The position numbers were made by a program, and so were the translations under genes. Below, one piece after another: positions 1-12,439 of a stretch of 64,000 nt of DNA. Source of the DNA: Serinus canaria (Eukaryota; Chordata; Aves; Passeriformes; Fringillidae). The stretch lies in contig NC_066317.1 in assembly GCF_022539315.1 (NCBI RefSeq), forward strand, positions 51,626,435-51,690,434, given 5' to 3'. The notes under the pieces are model-generated. The model made no database searches. It saw only the letters and a program-made list of their open reading frames with translations, and had not been told where the DNA came from. Position 1 is the stretch's first letter; the number at the start of each line of letters is the position of its first letter.

Positions 1-787
1 CTGATGCATAAAGTACACTTATTGGCATTTTACCTGGATGCTACCTGACTACTGGCACTCTATGTTTTGGGTTATCTTCTTTCATGTTTTGTAGCTATTC
101 ACTGCCTTCTCTTAAGAGTGCAGTACAAGTCACCTCCTACTTAAACCTATTCTTGTGCTCAAAATAGTTACAGCTTGTGTATTCTCTAGAGAAAAGCATA
201 AGTATTTTTCATTGATTGTACTGTAACATGAGAGCGGAAGTGGGGAATCATGTAGGTTATGTCTACTTAGGCAAGCAAAGCTGAACTGTAGAAACGGACT
301 TGCAAATCAAAACAGTTGTCAATAACTTGACATCCACCATTAACATGTTTCATGTGAGTTTACTTCAGATTGTCTTCAATCTGCTTTAATGAACTGAATG
401 GCATTAATAGCTGAAGGTCACTGGACGTAGCTTTGATGTGCATCATCAGATTAGTTTCACTTGAAATTAATGCAGCTGTGCTCTGAGATTTTCCTGCAAA
501 GTAAATAAAAGCGTGGTATATGGGGATATTAGCACCAAAAACACACTCCTAATCCAGAATGGAACTGGAAAGTAGACATACTCTCAACTACGCTCGAAGA
601 CTGAGGCAAATTTAAGGACTAGAGAGATCTCAGGTGATGAGAACTTCATTAGACCTTTAAGTACTAAAACTGAAATAAAGAATAAATTTCTCTTGTTGCG
701 TGGATTACTCTTGGGACTCTTTTTGACTCCTTTCATATTATGGATGTTAAGAAGGAACCTATGGACCAAGTCTGATAGAAAGCTAGG
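1..787. other. Unique AT-rich DNA, no gene seen
   Basis: No repeat, RNA gene or convincing coding frame is recognised here. The only frame of any length (584-796, minus, 70 codons) resembles nothing I know, and its upstream end runs into the adjoining CR1 fragment. Confidence 0.6.
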
Positions 788-912
788 AGTGGTCAAGGGC
801 TGTTAATGGAGGCCTGATCAACCTGATCTAGTGACATCTCTGCCCATGACAGTGGGGTTTTGAACTAGATGATCTGTAAGGTTACTTCCAAACTAAGCTA
901 TTCTGTCATTCC
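788..912 (+). mobile_element. CR1 LINE, 3' terminal fragment
   Basis: This is the last ~125 bases of a CR1 non-LTR retrotransposon in sense orientation. It shows, in order, the conserved 'gcaacctggtctagtg'-like segment (here ATCAACCTGATCTAGTG), the 'ccctgcccatggcag' segment in decayed form, 'gaactagatgatct', 'ggttacttccaa' and an end resembling CATTCTGTGATTC. It is strongly 5'-truncated, as most avian CR1 copies are, and too short to encode anything. Divergence from the usual bird consensus suggests an old insertion. An (AT)n microsatellite begins about 45 bases downstream. Confidence 0.85.
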
Positions 913-952
913 AGGTTGGTATATTCTCATAGAGAATTTGTTGTAAAACACA

Positions 953-955
<3 letters not shown>

Positions 956-997
<42 letters not shown>
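956..997. repeat. (AT)n microsatellite
   Basis: An uninterrupted alternating AT tract of about 42 bases, just downstream of a CR1 3' end. It is likely to vary in length between individuals. Confidence 0.97.
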
Positions 998-999
<2 letters not shown>

Positions 1000-1667
1000 C
1001 GATAATGTATTCACTGGCATTTCTTGTACTCAGTATAAGTAATTTCCATTTTCAATACAGCTTCTTAACAGAATTTAATCCATTGCTCTGATTACAAATG
1101 TCAGCTTTTAAGTTCATTTTCTCTGGAAAGCATTTGCAGTCTTCTCTTATATTCAATGTTAGATCTATAATGCTTAAAGCCTGAAAGCTTGAAATTAATA
1201 TGCTTTGTGTTAGAGTCTTAGTCATTGACATTTAAAACTTACTTATATTCAAAATTAAGGATTTTTTTTGCAGTCAGAACTCTTTTCTAATTTTTAAAAG
1301 CTGGTTATCTAATTCCTTATTGAGCATACTTCTAAGTAAATGTAATTGTAGGATTCATACCCTTATTTCTATGTGGTCCACATTTGGGGGCTTAATTTTT
1401 TTTTTTTAGCATCAAATAGGACTGAAGTTATTTGTTCATTAAAGAGGTGAAAGGCTTTACATCTTTATAGTAAATGTCTATATTTAAAACATAGGGATTA
1501 AATTATTTGATAAATATCTGACCTTTTTGTGTAAATTTTACAATTCACATAGCAATTCATTGCTAAATGCAAATGTAAAAGATTTATTTTGAAGTGAAAC
1601 AAAATTATCTGTAGAAAAATATTAATTATTTTCACTTTTCCCAGTATTTATTTTTTATTTTGGCTAG

Positions 1668-1975
1668 ATTTTATAGAAACATAAAATCATTAAGATAATA
1701 AAGGGACTCTAAGATCGAGTTCAACCATTAAGCAAGCACCACCATGTTCAGCACTAAATCCTATCATCAAGTGCCACATCCAGACACCTCTTGAGCACTT
1801 CCAGGAAGGGGGATAGCACCATTTCTGTGGGCAGCCCATTCTAACGCCATCCACCCTTTCAGTGAAGCAATTTTTTTCCTCCTAGCCAAGCTAAGCCCCT
1901 CCTGGTGCAACTTGAGGCAGTTTTGCCATGTGTTATCATTTTTTAGTTGGGAGAAGCCTGAGTAAAGTCAGCTTC
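1668..1975 (-). mobile_element. CR1 LINE, 3' region, minus strand
   Basis: Read on the plus strand, this begins with a degraded tail (ATAGAAACATAAAATCATTA, compare CATAGAATCATAGAATCAT) and runs through 'agatcgagttcaaccatta', 'agtgccacatccagacacctc', 'gcagcccattctaacgcc', 'tttcagtgaagcaatttttt' and 'cctggtgcaacttgaggcag'. These are the antisense landmarks of a CR1 subfamily 3' end, so the element lies on the minus strand with its 3' end on the left. Its 5' boundary is unclear; weak similarity may continue to about 2045. There is no coding capacity. Confidence 0.85.
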
Positions 1976-2213
1976 TTACTCAGCAAACAGTGCAGCCATC
2001 CAAGCTGTGGGCAGCCAGTTTCTCCAGGAGAATGATTAACTAAAGTCCCCTAGATAGGTCACCTCGTCATAGAAGGAATCTGAGGTTAATCAAGAAAAGT
2101 CAAGCAGTTTTGCAAGGTGCTGAATCTTCCATGTGAAAGAGCTGTCGTTTTTCTGCTTGAAGACAGTCATATATTGACAGACCCAATCCAAGACAAAAAT
2201 TAAGTAGCAGGTA

Positions 2214-2420
2214 TTAGACCTCTGCAAGGTCAATACAATTAGAGGAAATTACATTCCAGCCTTCAGAAATCTCCTCTGCTGTGCATTTGTGAGTTTTCTC
2301 AAAGAGGATTCCTGAAAAAGTGTCCATTATGATATCCTCCTCATTCCAATAACAGGAAAGAACCTGCTGCAGTATTTTCTGGCTGAGATCCCCCTTCTTA
2401 GAGCTAGAACTAAAACCTGA
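2214..2420 (-). other. Unidentified minus-strand open segment
   Basis: A minus-strand frame is open from about 2528 to 2214. Its upstream part only translates the ATGT microsatellite, but residues from about position 44 onward are of mixed composition (acidic and cysteine-containing, e.g. EEDIIMDTFSGILFEKTHKC). On the minus strand it is preceded by TTTTAGTTCTAG, a possible splice acceptor, at about 2401-2412. I do not recognise the protein. It may be a decayed coding remnant or chance. Confidence 0.15.
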
Positions 2421-2429
2421 GACTTTGGA

Positions 2430-2496
2430 CACATACATATGTATATGTATTCTTGTGTGCATATATATATATGTATATATATATATGTGTGTGTAT
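2430..2496. repeat. Compound AT/GTAT microsatellite
   Basis: Alternating pyrimidine-purine DNA made of ACAT, GTAT, AT and GTGT units. It supplies the low-complexity Tyr/Ile/Cys-rich N-terminus of a spurious 176-codon plus-strand frame (2425-2955). Confidence 0.95.
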
Positions 2497-2499
2497 CTT

Positions 2500-5400
2500 C
2501 CCTTGTTTCTTAAAGTCATAGTATTCATAGAGACAGGTTTACATTATTTCAATAGAAATGCAATTTGTGTTAAAAAGCAATCTTTCTATAGGTATCCTCA
2601 ACTTACCTACCTCAGTGTCAAATATAAGACTCTGTATCTGCCTTTAGTGACAGTCTCTAAACCAATTAAAAGTAAATATGAACAATTTAAAACACAAATC
2701 ATGTCCATAACAAAAATGGTGTGCTGGATACTTCTTTCATTCTGGATCTACACAGGAGATTTCTGCATGCAAATTTCTAGTTGGCTTCATCCTACTGGTT
2801 TAAAAATTAATAGGGCAGGTGAGGTAGTCTTGTATACGCTTTATAAAATGGTACAATATCCAAGAAAATGGGATAACTTACAGTTTTGGTCAAAAGCTAA
2901 AAGTAAACACATTGACCACCTCAATGTTTTTCCCTTTCTTTTTTTCTTTTTCTAGCTTAATTTTTCTTTTAAAGATAAATTTCTACATATAAGAGTCATG
3001 ACAGTAAAAAGAAAATTATTAGGATTTTTACAGTGGTGACTAGAAGAACATGTTTATTATTCTAGCCGTGCCCAGGGCTGGGTGCCTTTTCATGTCTGCT
3101 TTCCTCAACCCATTCCTAATTTTGATCTTTACAACATTCTGGACACTGAAGTAGAAATTACACATCAACAATGTGATGGTTGCTCCATAATAGATAATCC
3201 TTGCATTGCCTGCAAATACAATAACAGTGATTTTTTTTAAATAGAAAACACAAATAAGAAAAGTTCTTATAATCCTGGTTAGGATAGAACTAATGTCCTT
3301 CTTAGTAGCAGTTGCAATGCTCTGTTTTGGATTCAGCATGACAATAATGTTGGCAACACACTGATGTTTTAGTGATTGCTAAGTAGATATTACTTTAAAT
3401 CCAGGACTTAGTTCCCATGTTCTGTGAGTTATGTGTAAAGGAAGTTGAAAGGAAGCATGGCCAGGACAACTGACCAAAACTGGCCAAAGGGGTGTTCCAG
3501 ACCATAGAATATTATGCTCCATATAAAAACTACTGGAAGCCACTGATTGCTTTCTGCTCAGGAATGAGCTGGGCATCAGTCTGTGGGTGATGAGCAGTTG
3601 CTGGATGGTTAGGTGGTTGGCATTAATAGGCAATAGTTATCAGCTGAATATTATACAGTCAGCTTGCCAAAACAACTTCTGAAATGCTGACATGTCTGTA
3701 AGAAGTGCTAGTTCATTTAAAGATATAAATGAAAGATGAAGCTGTCCAAAAAAATCTAAATGAAAAATCTACCAGAAAGGCTGTTTTTGTTTGGCCATTT
3801 GAAAGAGTCAATGGGAAGTTGAATGTGCTCAACTGTCATCATTATCATTAGTTTGGTTGAACATCTCTAGGCTCACCAATTGAAAGTACTTTAGTTTCTT
3901 ATATAAGAGCACTGGATTTTAAAACTCATAGCTTTTAGTAGCAACTAGTATAAGAAGAACTAAAACCTCTGACATTTCCATAGCTTTCAGCCTTATTACA
4001 GGTTAAGGGTAACTAGTTGAGAGTAGCCATTACAAAGAAACTATCTTTTGTAAAAAGGTCTAAAGTAAAAAGTAAAATGCATTAAATCTGTATAAGAAAG
4101 GTAAGGTAAAATTACACACAGAAATTCAAGCATCTCTTAACTTGTCAGTTTCCATGGCAGCAAACAATTTGTATATTACCTAGTATTTTAGGCACAGGAT
4201 TTTCTTTATAATGATGTAGAAACATTCAGAGACAATTAGAATCTATTATATTTTTGAAAAATTAACTCTGATGTATTTTATTTTGTTACATTATAAGATT
4301 TTTTTTTAGAGGCTCTTAGTAATTCAAACATTTTTTTCTACTTTTGTGCTGTGAATTTCTCTCGATTTCACTATTATGAAGAAATAACATTAACACATTC
4401 ACAACCTGAAAATTCAGAATTAAATAAATTCTAGAAATACTTTTTTATACAGGAGACAGTGTCCAGCAACCACTAGCATTATTCACCTCACATGAGAGGT
4501 CTGTTTTTTCATGCCATTTCTAAAGTGTAATCAATGTTCAGATACAGAGAAGGTAGGAAAAGAGCATTTTTCCTTTAGCTTAAATTGATTAAAAAGTGCT
4601 TTCAATTAAAAGAATATTTGAAAGTTGATTCATGTGCAGGTTTTACGTGATAGACAATATCTATTGCTATAATTTTAATTTAAAAAATCACTGCATACAC
4701 GTTGGACATAAACGAACATTAATATGAAAACCTAAAAATCTTTTATGTAGTGCAGAAATTCAATATTTTTAAATAGGAATAACTTTCTGAGGTTTTTTTT
4801 TTTTTTTTTTTTGGTCACACTATGATATAAAAAAATAAAATCTCCGTGGAATACAAATTTATGTCAGGCTAATAACAACAATACCCACATTGCTGTTCCT
4901 AATAAATGAGCAGAACAGAAGTAAATCAGAATGTGGTATTTCTGTATTGTATTTTCAGGGCCTGGTTCCTTTCAAGAACTAAAAAACCAAAGAATTCAGT
5001 ACTTATATGGAATTAACTTGTAGCAACTATTGAAAATTAAACATGCAAACAAGTTAACAACCTTTTTTCAGCTGTTTGGGATTCAGCTGATTTACATTTG
5101 AAAGTGAAATCTTCATATATTAAGGTATAAACACTAAAGCCTAGGTTTTTGTAGAAAATGATCTCTTACACCTTTAGTCTTCACATTTTTCTTGTTTCAT
5201 TCTGCTTTGATGGTCTCATAATATGAAATCTTGTTCTTCTATGAAACTATTCTCATTGACAGGCAAGAAACATTATTCTTGGGGTCATTTGTGAAATGTA
5301 TGTGCTCTGTAATACAGTATTCAATACATAAATTTTCTTTTTTTTTTTTCCAATATGGAGACTTTAATTTATGAAAGCACCTGTCTAATAAATGCACAGT

Positions 5401-7214
5401 TGCCAAAATAACACAGAAATCCTACTCAATTCAGCTAAGATAAGTGCATCAATATTCAAGCATGTGGCTGATTTTGCAGAATTTCTCTCTTAAGTCAGAC
5501 AACAATCACATTGTAGTGAAATGTCTGGCTGATATGGGCATAATGTGAGACAACTTCAGGTTCCCTGTGCATCCATAATGGAAAATTTCTGGTCAAGGTA
5601 ATTAGTATTTTATATGACCTAATTTATGATGACAATACATTTCTTCAGTTTCCCTCATGTTTCACCAGAATGATAAGCCCTCTGGATTTCTAAGAAGAAA
5701 TCTATATACTCCTTGTTATTAACATAAAACTGTCAAACAGCTATAGCATGTTTTTGTCCTCACACAGAACAATTGTAATTAAGTCTCGTAGGGAATATTG
5801 ACTTGTTCCATCTAAAATGTAATGGTCATACAGGACAATCCTATGCTGAAGGCTTATTGAGACTTAGAATTTAGGAGGTTTATTTCTTCAAAAGGTTGGT
5901 ATTGAAGTGTAGCATTTTCAAAACATAGTGAAACTAAGGTTATGTCATACGGGATCTGACACTAAACCTCATTTTCTGAAAGAGATATTGAGAATTTTAA
6001 CAGCTTATGACAATAGTATTGAGTTAGATCCCTAATTTGAACTGATTGATTCCCTGTTTAATGAACATACATAATTTATATTTTTTTAATTAGAAAAAAA
6101 TCATAATCTCCTTGAAAGTAGTCTTTTCAGCAGAGGCTATAGAGTAGATGTTCCAGGGTAAATCTCTATAATAGAGTAATTTACTATGTAGCCAATGATT
6201 ATTCCCTTTTTTGTATCTACTAAAGAGCGAATATGTATTGGCAGACCAAAGAAATGTAGCTATCTAAGAAAAAATTCTGGAAATTAGATATTTCAGAGAA
6301 TTTATTTTGCTTGGTTTCCCCCTCTATTATAGAGCCTACCAGAAGACTTTTTTTTAGTAAGTATAATAAATCATTCTTTAAAGAGATATGTTTATTGATG
6401 ACAAATCAAAGAATTAGGAAGTGATTGCATAGTTTTGACAAATCATAAACATAAGAAATCTGAAGGACCTGAAATCTTGAAGTGGTTCCTGACACCATGC
6501 TACGGAAGTTTCTTCAAGTCTGTGATAAGAAAAAGAAATATCAAATTTCTACACTTAAAAAAATCTAAGGTTTACATTAGGCACTGATGCAGAATCTACA
6601 TCTGATTGATACAGAATCTGCATCCAGTTCTAAGTATCTCTTGATGTTTGAAATTTTGAATCTGTGGTAAAATGATTATTCCACTGATAATCAGGACATA
6701 TCTGTTAGAGTTGTAGGAAGCTCAGGCTTGCTTTCAGAATTGATTGAAAAGGTTTTGTTTACTTTCCACTACTGAGAGTGCAGAAATATGTAAATCCTCT
6801 GTCTTTTCATTGAGGGACAATAGGGACTTCTTTATCCTTCAATCCTTGCTCCAACAAAACTGAAGATTATTGCCTCAAGAAAAGTAGAAGAAATAAAGTC
6901 CATAGTAGAACTGAATAAAAATGTAAAAATTCCTTTCTGAGGATAATAATGATCACACAACTCATGAAAATGCACACATTTTTTTGCCCACTAATTACAC
7001 TGATAACTAACAGGAAACTGGGATCTATTAAGTATCCCCTGAATTTGGATGCAGAATTACAGAAGGATTATGGCTATTTTAAGAAAAAGAATAAGGGGTT
7101 AAAACAAGAGCAAAGACTTCCATATTTTGTATTCACCATCAAAGTCCCAAAAAGAAGACGACAAATCTCAAAGTCTGAAATTTTTGACACCATTTTTCCT
7201 CATGATTGATCTAC
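2500..7214. other. Unique AT-rich DNA, no gene seen
   Basis: No transposon or gene is recognised. It holds a 20-base T run at 4793-4812 and shorter T runs near 5337-5350. The plus-strand frame ending at 2955 (176 codons) is the longest in the window but starts inside a microsatellite. The minus-strand frames at 3040-3339 and 3379-3633 and the plus-strand frame at 6949-7209 have no recognisable domain. Confidence 0.55.
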
Positions 7215-7240
7215 TTACTAATTAGTAATCTAATTAGTAA
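7215..7240. repeat. Perfect 11-bp inverted repeat with TAATTA cores
   Basis: Two arms, TTACTAATTAG (7215-7225) and CTAATTAGTAA (7230-7240), pair perfectly around the 4-base loop TAAT. Each arm carries ATTAG/CTAAT flanking a TAATTA-type core, the class of site bound by homeodomain proteins. Whether anything binds here is unknown. Confidence 0.8.
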
Positions 7241-7497
7241 ACACAACAAAAAGTTATCTTCTTTCTCTCTCATCTGCCAGTCAGAAAAGAGTAGTTAAGA
7301 AAAAACCTTAGCATTCCAAATAACCTGATAGGTGATAATTCTGCATAATAAGGGAAAGGTCTCTTGGGTGGGAGCAAAATTGCACTGTAAGTGGTATGCA
7401 GCTTCTTAGGTGGAGAAAACCATTCTAAATCTATTGAAGCAATTCAGGATTTTGGTCTTACACATGCAAAATATAATTGGAAGCTTAAAGGACTTCT

Positions 7498-7664
7498 GTT
7501 GGCATCTTGTTGCAAAAGTTCCATACCTACTTGGTGATTTCTCATGGCCAGCTCCTCAGAGCACTGACTCCTTCTTCACAGCACAGCCAACAACCCCCAA
7601 CTCCCTCCCCAACCAGCTAACCCACTCTTTTGTAGTACTTGTCTTCTTATTGGACACAGCTTAT
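7498..7664 (+). mobile_element. Avian ERV LTR fragment, plus strand
   Basis: This segment aligns by eye with the reverse complement of 59106-59238. Shared landmarks include TTGCAAAAGTTCCATA, 'cttggtgatttctcatgg', 'gctcctcagagcac', 'cacagcacagccaacaa' and CTTCTTATTGGACACAG. The local copy carries an extra C-rich stretch (about 7590-7625) absent from the other. Its style (short, higher GC, AATTGG/TTATTGG boxes) fits a U3 part of an avian endogenous retrovirus LTR, but I cannot name the family. A frame open through it (7410-7688) is incidental. Confidence 0.6.
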
Positions 7665-7689
7665 GTTTGGAAAATTGCCATTAATTAAA

Positions 7690-9735
7690 TTATTTTTTGC
7701 TGACGCAGAATTGTTAGAATATTCGTATGAAATAAGTTTGCAATGCTAAGGGCACACTTCATCTGCTGTGTTTATAATTCTAGTAAAGCAATTTGTTCTA
7801 AAACAATTACATTTTTTGTGGGGAAGTACTCAGAGTTTGTAAAATATAAAAACTTACTTCCAAAACTTGTGGGGATTTACAAATACAGCATATGAAATTT
7901 AAATCTTAACTAGTGAATTTTCTATTCATTTTTTTACGGACAATGAAATGCAGCTTCAGACACAACAGTATTGCTTTTCTCCTTCCAAATACGTTTTTTC
8001 TAATTTCCTTTTAAAAACATTTTTATGTGAATAGAATTAAAAATTATTTTCTCTTGTATTTCCCTTTCATACCATTCAGTTCCCAATTCCATGTTGCTCT
8101 TTTCTTTTTTCCAGTTTCTCGCTTTTTTTCTCACCAATTTCTCCCTGCTTCTTTTCTTCTTATAACTTAAGGATGTTTTGCAACATTGTTTAGATTTTCT
8201 TTGTGATACTTCTGGGGTGGGGAAAAATACTTCTTACAGCACAATCAGTGGAACTAAGGAGAAGCTGATACAGCAGAACTAGTAAAATCATTCTGCAAAA
8301 TGAAATTAAACTTCTCTTAGCACTCGTAGCACTTTGTTCTATAATTACTGATAGAAGAGCTGTCTTTGAGGCTTGAGATCTCTTCACGGCTCCCAAGAAG
8401 GTAGAATCTGCAGCAGCTGCAAAAGCAGCATTTTTAGCTTTTGGAAGAAGCAATAAAGTCTTTTGTAGTTTTCAGGGTTTTTTAGTTTCCAGTTCTTATA
8501 TTTTTTTTTCTTCCCAGTCAAAACTCTTGATTAACAGACTCTAGAGGATCAGTTTTTGTACTCCAGGCTGGGGTCATAGATTTAGAAAGACTCATGAAGA
8601 ACAGTCTGATTCTTACATAAGTCTGTGAAGGGAGATTTTGTTATTTGATTGTACTTAGCCACTGTCATCACCATTTAAATTGGCCTATGTACCTTCTAAA
8701 GCAACAGAACTCCTCACTTTTTTGGATATTTTGAAGTAATATTGAAAACATTTCTAATTTTCATGCATTATTATATTCACTACATGCTGAAATCAGGATG
8801 AAAAGTGAGTTGCAACAGAACATAAGTTTATACGTGCATCTGGGAAACAGAGGCTGCTCTTTGTTTAGAAGACTGGCAAATCAGGCCAATTTCAAACTTT
8901 AACACATATTGTTGTTTGGTTAATTTAGCCACTGTTCATGTTAGGGGCTAGTTCTCATACATGACTGATTCCTGACACTGTACACACAAAACAGTCAGTT
9001 CTCTACAATCATCTCCTAAGCAATCACCCTAACTTTGTGTATTCAATACCAAGAGCTGGCATTTTGCTGATAGTGTGCATGGCTGTAGTCCTTGATGACC
9101 CCAGTCCTGGAGATTGAGCTGATGGCTCTTCATCAAAAGAAGATGGGAATTTCTTTTTGTCTTGGTGGGCCCATCACATTATCAGAGATTCTGTCTTTCT
9201 GCCTACCCTCCAGTTCAATTGACATTAATTAGAAGGTTGAAGAGAAAATTCATGACAGCAAATTTCTTTCTGGTATTTCCACTACAAGCAGATTCTTACC
9301 CCATTTTGATTATGAAGGTTCACGAGACAACAAAGTTAATCTCACAAATTGACTACTGGGAGAAGATGGAATCAACTTCTCTCCTGCTGCTCCAGTCTTT
9401 CCTGCTATTCACCCTCATTTCCATCCATCTGATTCCAGTTCATCTTTTGACTGCAGTATTCTTGGGAACTACAACCTGATTTATTCTTGATTTCTGTAGA
9501 ACTGAGGGAAAAAGGAGAGTTTTTTGTAAATTTCATTATGAAACTGTAGAATTTTTCATGAGCCACTTGTGTGTTATGAGGATTGCAGAGCTAATTTCTT
9601 TTCAGTTCATTTATTTCTTACAATAGCTATGTAATCCAGCTGATGGTAAGGTATGATCAGAAACTGTGAGTGTATGGACAGACCTGGTCAAGCTGATGGG
9701 GAAGTATAGGGCCAAAAAACCAGTTCCTAATTTCT
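7690..9735. other. Unique AT-rich DNA, no gene seen
   Basis: No repeats are recognised. The minus-strand frame at 8190-8453 is alanine/serine-rich and the plus-strand frame at 9162-9479 is hydrophobic. Neither shows a recognisable motif, and both are of a length expected by chance in AT-rich DNA. Confidence 0.5.
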
Positions 9736-9937
9736 AATGATTATGGACAAGAAATGGTAAATTAATTTCTTGTTTTGTTTTGTTTGCATACACTGCTTTT
9801 GCTCTCCCTATTAAACTGTCTTTATAAACATCAATGAGTTGTCCTGTTTTATCCTTCTGATTCTCTCCTCAATCCCATTGGTGGGAGAGTGGGTGAGCAG
9901 CTGCATGGTACTTATTTACTGGGATTAAACCACAACA
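9736..9937 (+). mobile_element. Avian ERVL-type LTR, 3' half, plus strand
   Basis: This is the 3' part of a widespread avian LTR family, same family as the copies at 41366-41485 and 48973-49544 but on the opposite strand. Landmarks in order are 'ttaatttcttgttttg', a poly(A) signal ATTAAA (9810-9815) in CTATTAAACTGTCTTTAT, 'gattctctcctcaatcccattgg', 'gggtgagcagctgcatgg' and the terminal 'gggattaaaccacaaca', ending in the canonical CA at 9937. The 5' half (TATA region and TG start) is missing or too decayed to recognise, so no target duplication can be tested. Confidence 0.85.
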
Positions 9938-9965
9938 AATGATTATCAATTGTCTGATTCTTAGG

Positions 9966-10075
9966 GAGTTACAAAGAGAAGTTTATTCATTTCAAGTATA
10001 ATTAAGCATTGGAGCAGGTCATCCAGGTAGACTCCACAGTCTCCATGCTTGATGGTTATCAAAACCCAGCTGGAC
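9966..10075 (+). mobile_element. Possible decayed CR1 fragment, plus strand
   Basis: The phrases 'agaagtttattcattt', 'attggagcaggtcatccaggtagactcca' in decayed form, and TCAAAACCCAGCTGGAC resemble the CR1 sense segment just upstream of the 3' end. The start lies about 30 bases after the LTR end at 9937. Similarity is short and the 3' tail is absent. Confidence 0.45.
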
Positions 10076-10079
10076 TAAT

Positions 10080-12340
10080 GCCATCACTTCAGTGTTGACT
10101 TTGTGGTGAAAAAGATGCTCAGCTAGATGAGAAGTGAATTCTTCTGTGATACAGATTTTTTTTTTTTTTTTCCCGCCTGACACATCTTTGAACACCTGTA
10201 TGTGGTGGTTTTCAAAAAAAAAAGGTAATGAATGAACAAGAATTTTCTGGATGAGAAATTGTCTAACACCACAGATAAAAACAACCACTTTCCTTTAAAA
10301 CTTTCATGGGCTTTTTAACGAGTATTACAGCAAGACTTTGAACACACTATTTCCAGCTGCAGAATGACCCATTGAACCATGAGGGGATTCATGTTCACAG
10401 CTTACCAGGGGGAAAAAATTCAATTGCTGAACTACTAACATATGTACCTGAAGTTGTTTGACTCTTCATCTTTCGTTTTTCTATATGGAAGATTCAGATT
10501 TGGCCCTATACACTACTTAGCCTGTGAGATCTGAAGTCATCACAGCGAGAGATCACATGAACATAATTTGTTTCTTGCTGGATATGCAGTTCCTATTAGC
10601 AGAACATCATTTCTTGTGCATTCAGCAAGAGAAAAATAGACAATTTTTATTTCATGTTCAGTCAATAATATTATGGATTGACTTCTCTCTTGAAATATTT
10701 ATGGAGAAAATCCATCTGCCTACCTATTAGCAAGAACCATGTTCATTATTTGTATTTGCAGTTTCTGATTAATGTCAAACAAATCAAATTACTGTGTGAA
10801 AATGGCTTTGATTAAAGCAAAATTAAAAACCTAAACAGTTTACAGCAGTGGATTTTATTTTGTTCTGAATGTTAATCTTACCTAGACACTACAACAGACT
10901 ACCCATTTGATAAGATTTTTCTTTCATCTCTGTGACTACCAATTATGCTGCCTTCTTTCAATTCACTTTATGCTCAATAAAAATTGTTACGACTGGAAGT
11001 TATATGGAACCACCACTAAGACAACTATATCTTCCAGCACCCTGGAAAATTAAAGGGAATTTTAATGTGAAATACTGTAGCACAACAGTTGGCAAGCCAT
11101 ACACTGCTGCTGACAGGAGGGTTAAGCATTGATGAATATGGGAACAGTTGTAAAGAACTCCATAAAAAGTTTCCCATCAAATTATTTCACTTAGCTCCAT
11201 AATTTTTTATCTGAAAATTATAATATGATTAGAAGCATGGCTGAGAAATGAAGCTTTTTGGGGGATTTTTTTGTTTTGTTTTGGGGTTTTTTTCCTATTC
11301 CATAATATGTATTGGACAGAATGTATATGTTACTATACATATGATGGCTTGTACACATAGAGCAAAGGATAAAATTCATCCCCTGATCTTGTTTAAAACA
11401 AACACAGCAGTCATAATGGACTTCTAAAACTAAGCTATGAAGAATATGGAGGTTAGATCAGAAGTTCTTGCCTCTCTTTCTTCAGTAGGACTCCCTCCTA
11501 TATTTTTAATACATTTATTTGTAAAGCAATGCTCAAGAAGTCTTCACACCAGGCTTTATGGTCTGACTCTAAGGGCTGACATCACTGTGAGTGATGCAGA
11601 CTATGTTTATTGACAATTTAATTTGCAAATGAAGGGATAGGTTATCTTCCTAGACTCAGCCCAATTTTCATTACTTTTCTGATGAATGATACCTGGCCCT
11701 GGGGGTTGCTCAAATGAAAAAGAAAACAGAACTCTAAGAAAAAGAAACACTTTGTGGCATTTTATTCCTTCTTTTTTACTGCTATATGCTAAAAGTATTA
11801 CAATAAGAGAAACTGGTTTTACAAGGATTAACCATGAAAAATGTTCACATATGCTGTTACATAAATTTAACAGAAGTTTTACAACGTGTACAATGGTAAA
11901 TTATAAATAAAATGAGCAAATAGAACAATAGCAAATGCAAAAGGCATGATGTTTTCTAGGAAATCTAAGTACAAAATCTGAATATAATTTCAATAACATT
12001 AAATTCAATCCTTTGAATTATGCATTTCCCAATTAAAGTCCATGGCAACAAACATAACATGATGCATTATAAAACTACAAAATCTCTGGCATAGAAAATT
12101 ATCTTCTTGGATAGCAAGATTAACATTATCATTTGATTAGCCAATGCCCAGTACTATTTTGGATGAGATTAGTTTCCTTTTAATTACCCATGTGTTCACA
12201 GTTTGAGGTACTTCATTACATGCACTCTTCAAACCACATCCATCTCTCCCATTACACCTTTTCAATTACGATGAAAGTAGAATAAAATTACATTATTATA
12301 TTCACATTTTAATTTGTACTATAACTATTAATCTTTTCTA
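10080..12340. other. Unique AT-rich DNA, no gene seen
   Basis: Only short homopolymers are seen, such as T runs at 10158-10171 and near 11267-11292. The small frames at 10524-10730, 10932-11132 and 11686-11910 (plus) lack recognisable domains. Confidence 0.5.
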
Positions 12341-12341
12341 G

Positions 12342-12438
12342 CCTTTAACCAGCTGGATGAGTATGATGACATTGTATTTTTCTCTTCTAAGGCCTCTTCT
12401 CTTCTGACTATAACCTTTGGTTCTTGTTTTGAGATGCA
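12342..12438 (+). other. Exon-like segment (unproven)
   Basis: A pyrimidine-rich ATCTTTTCTAG acceptor-like site precedes an open stretch that ends ATGCAG before GTAAAAAT, a donor-like site. One frame stays open across the whole segment (TTT at 12344 onward, about 32 codons, peptide beginning FNQLDEYDDIVFFSSKASSL). The peptide is not one I recognise. A chance open stretch of this size is not rare, so this is only a candidate. Confidence 0.2.
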
Positions 12439-12439
12439 G

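Noticed and set aside
2425..2955. 176-codon plus-strand frame, the longest in the window
   Set aside because: The first ~25 codons are translated microsatellite, and the remainder shows no motif and ends in a T-rich tract. Low complexity explains part of its length.
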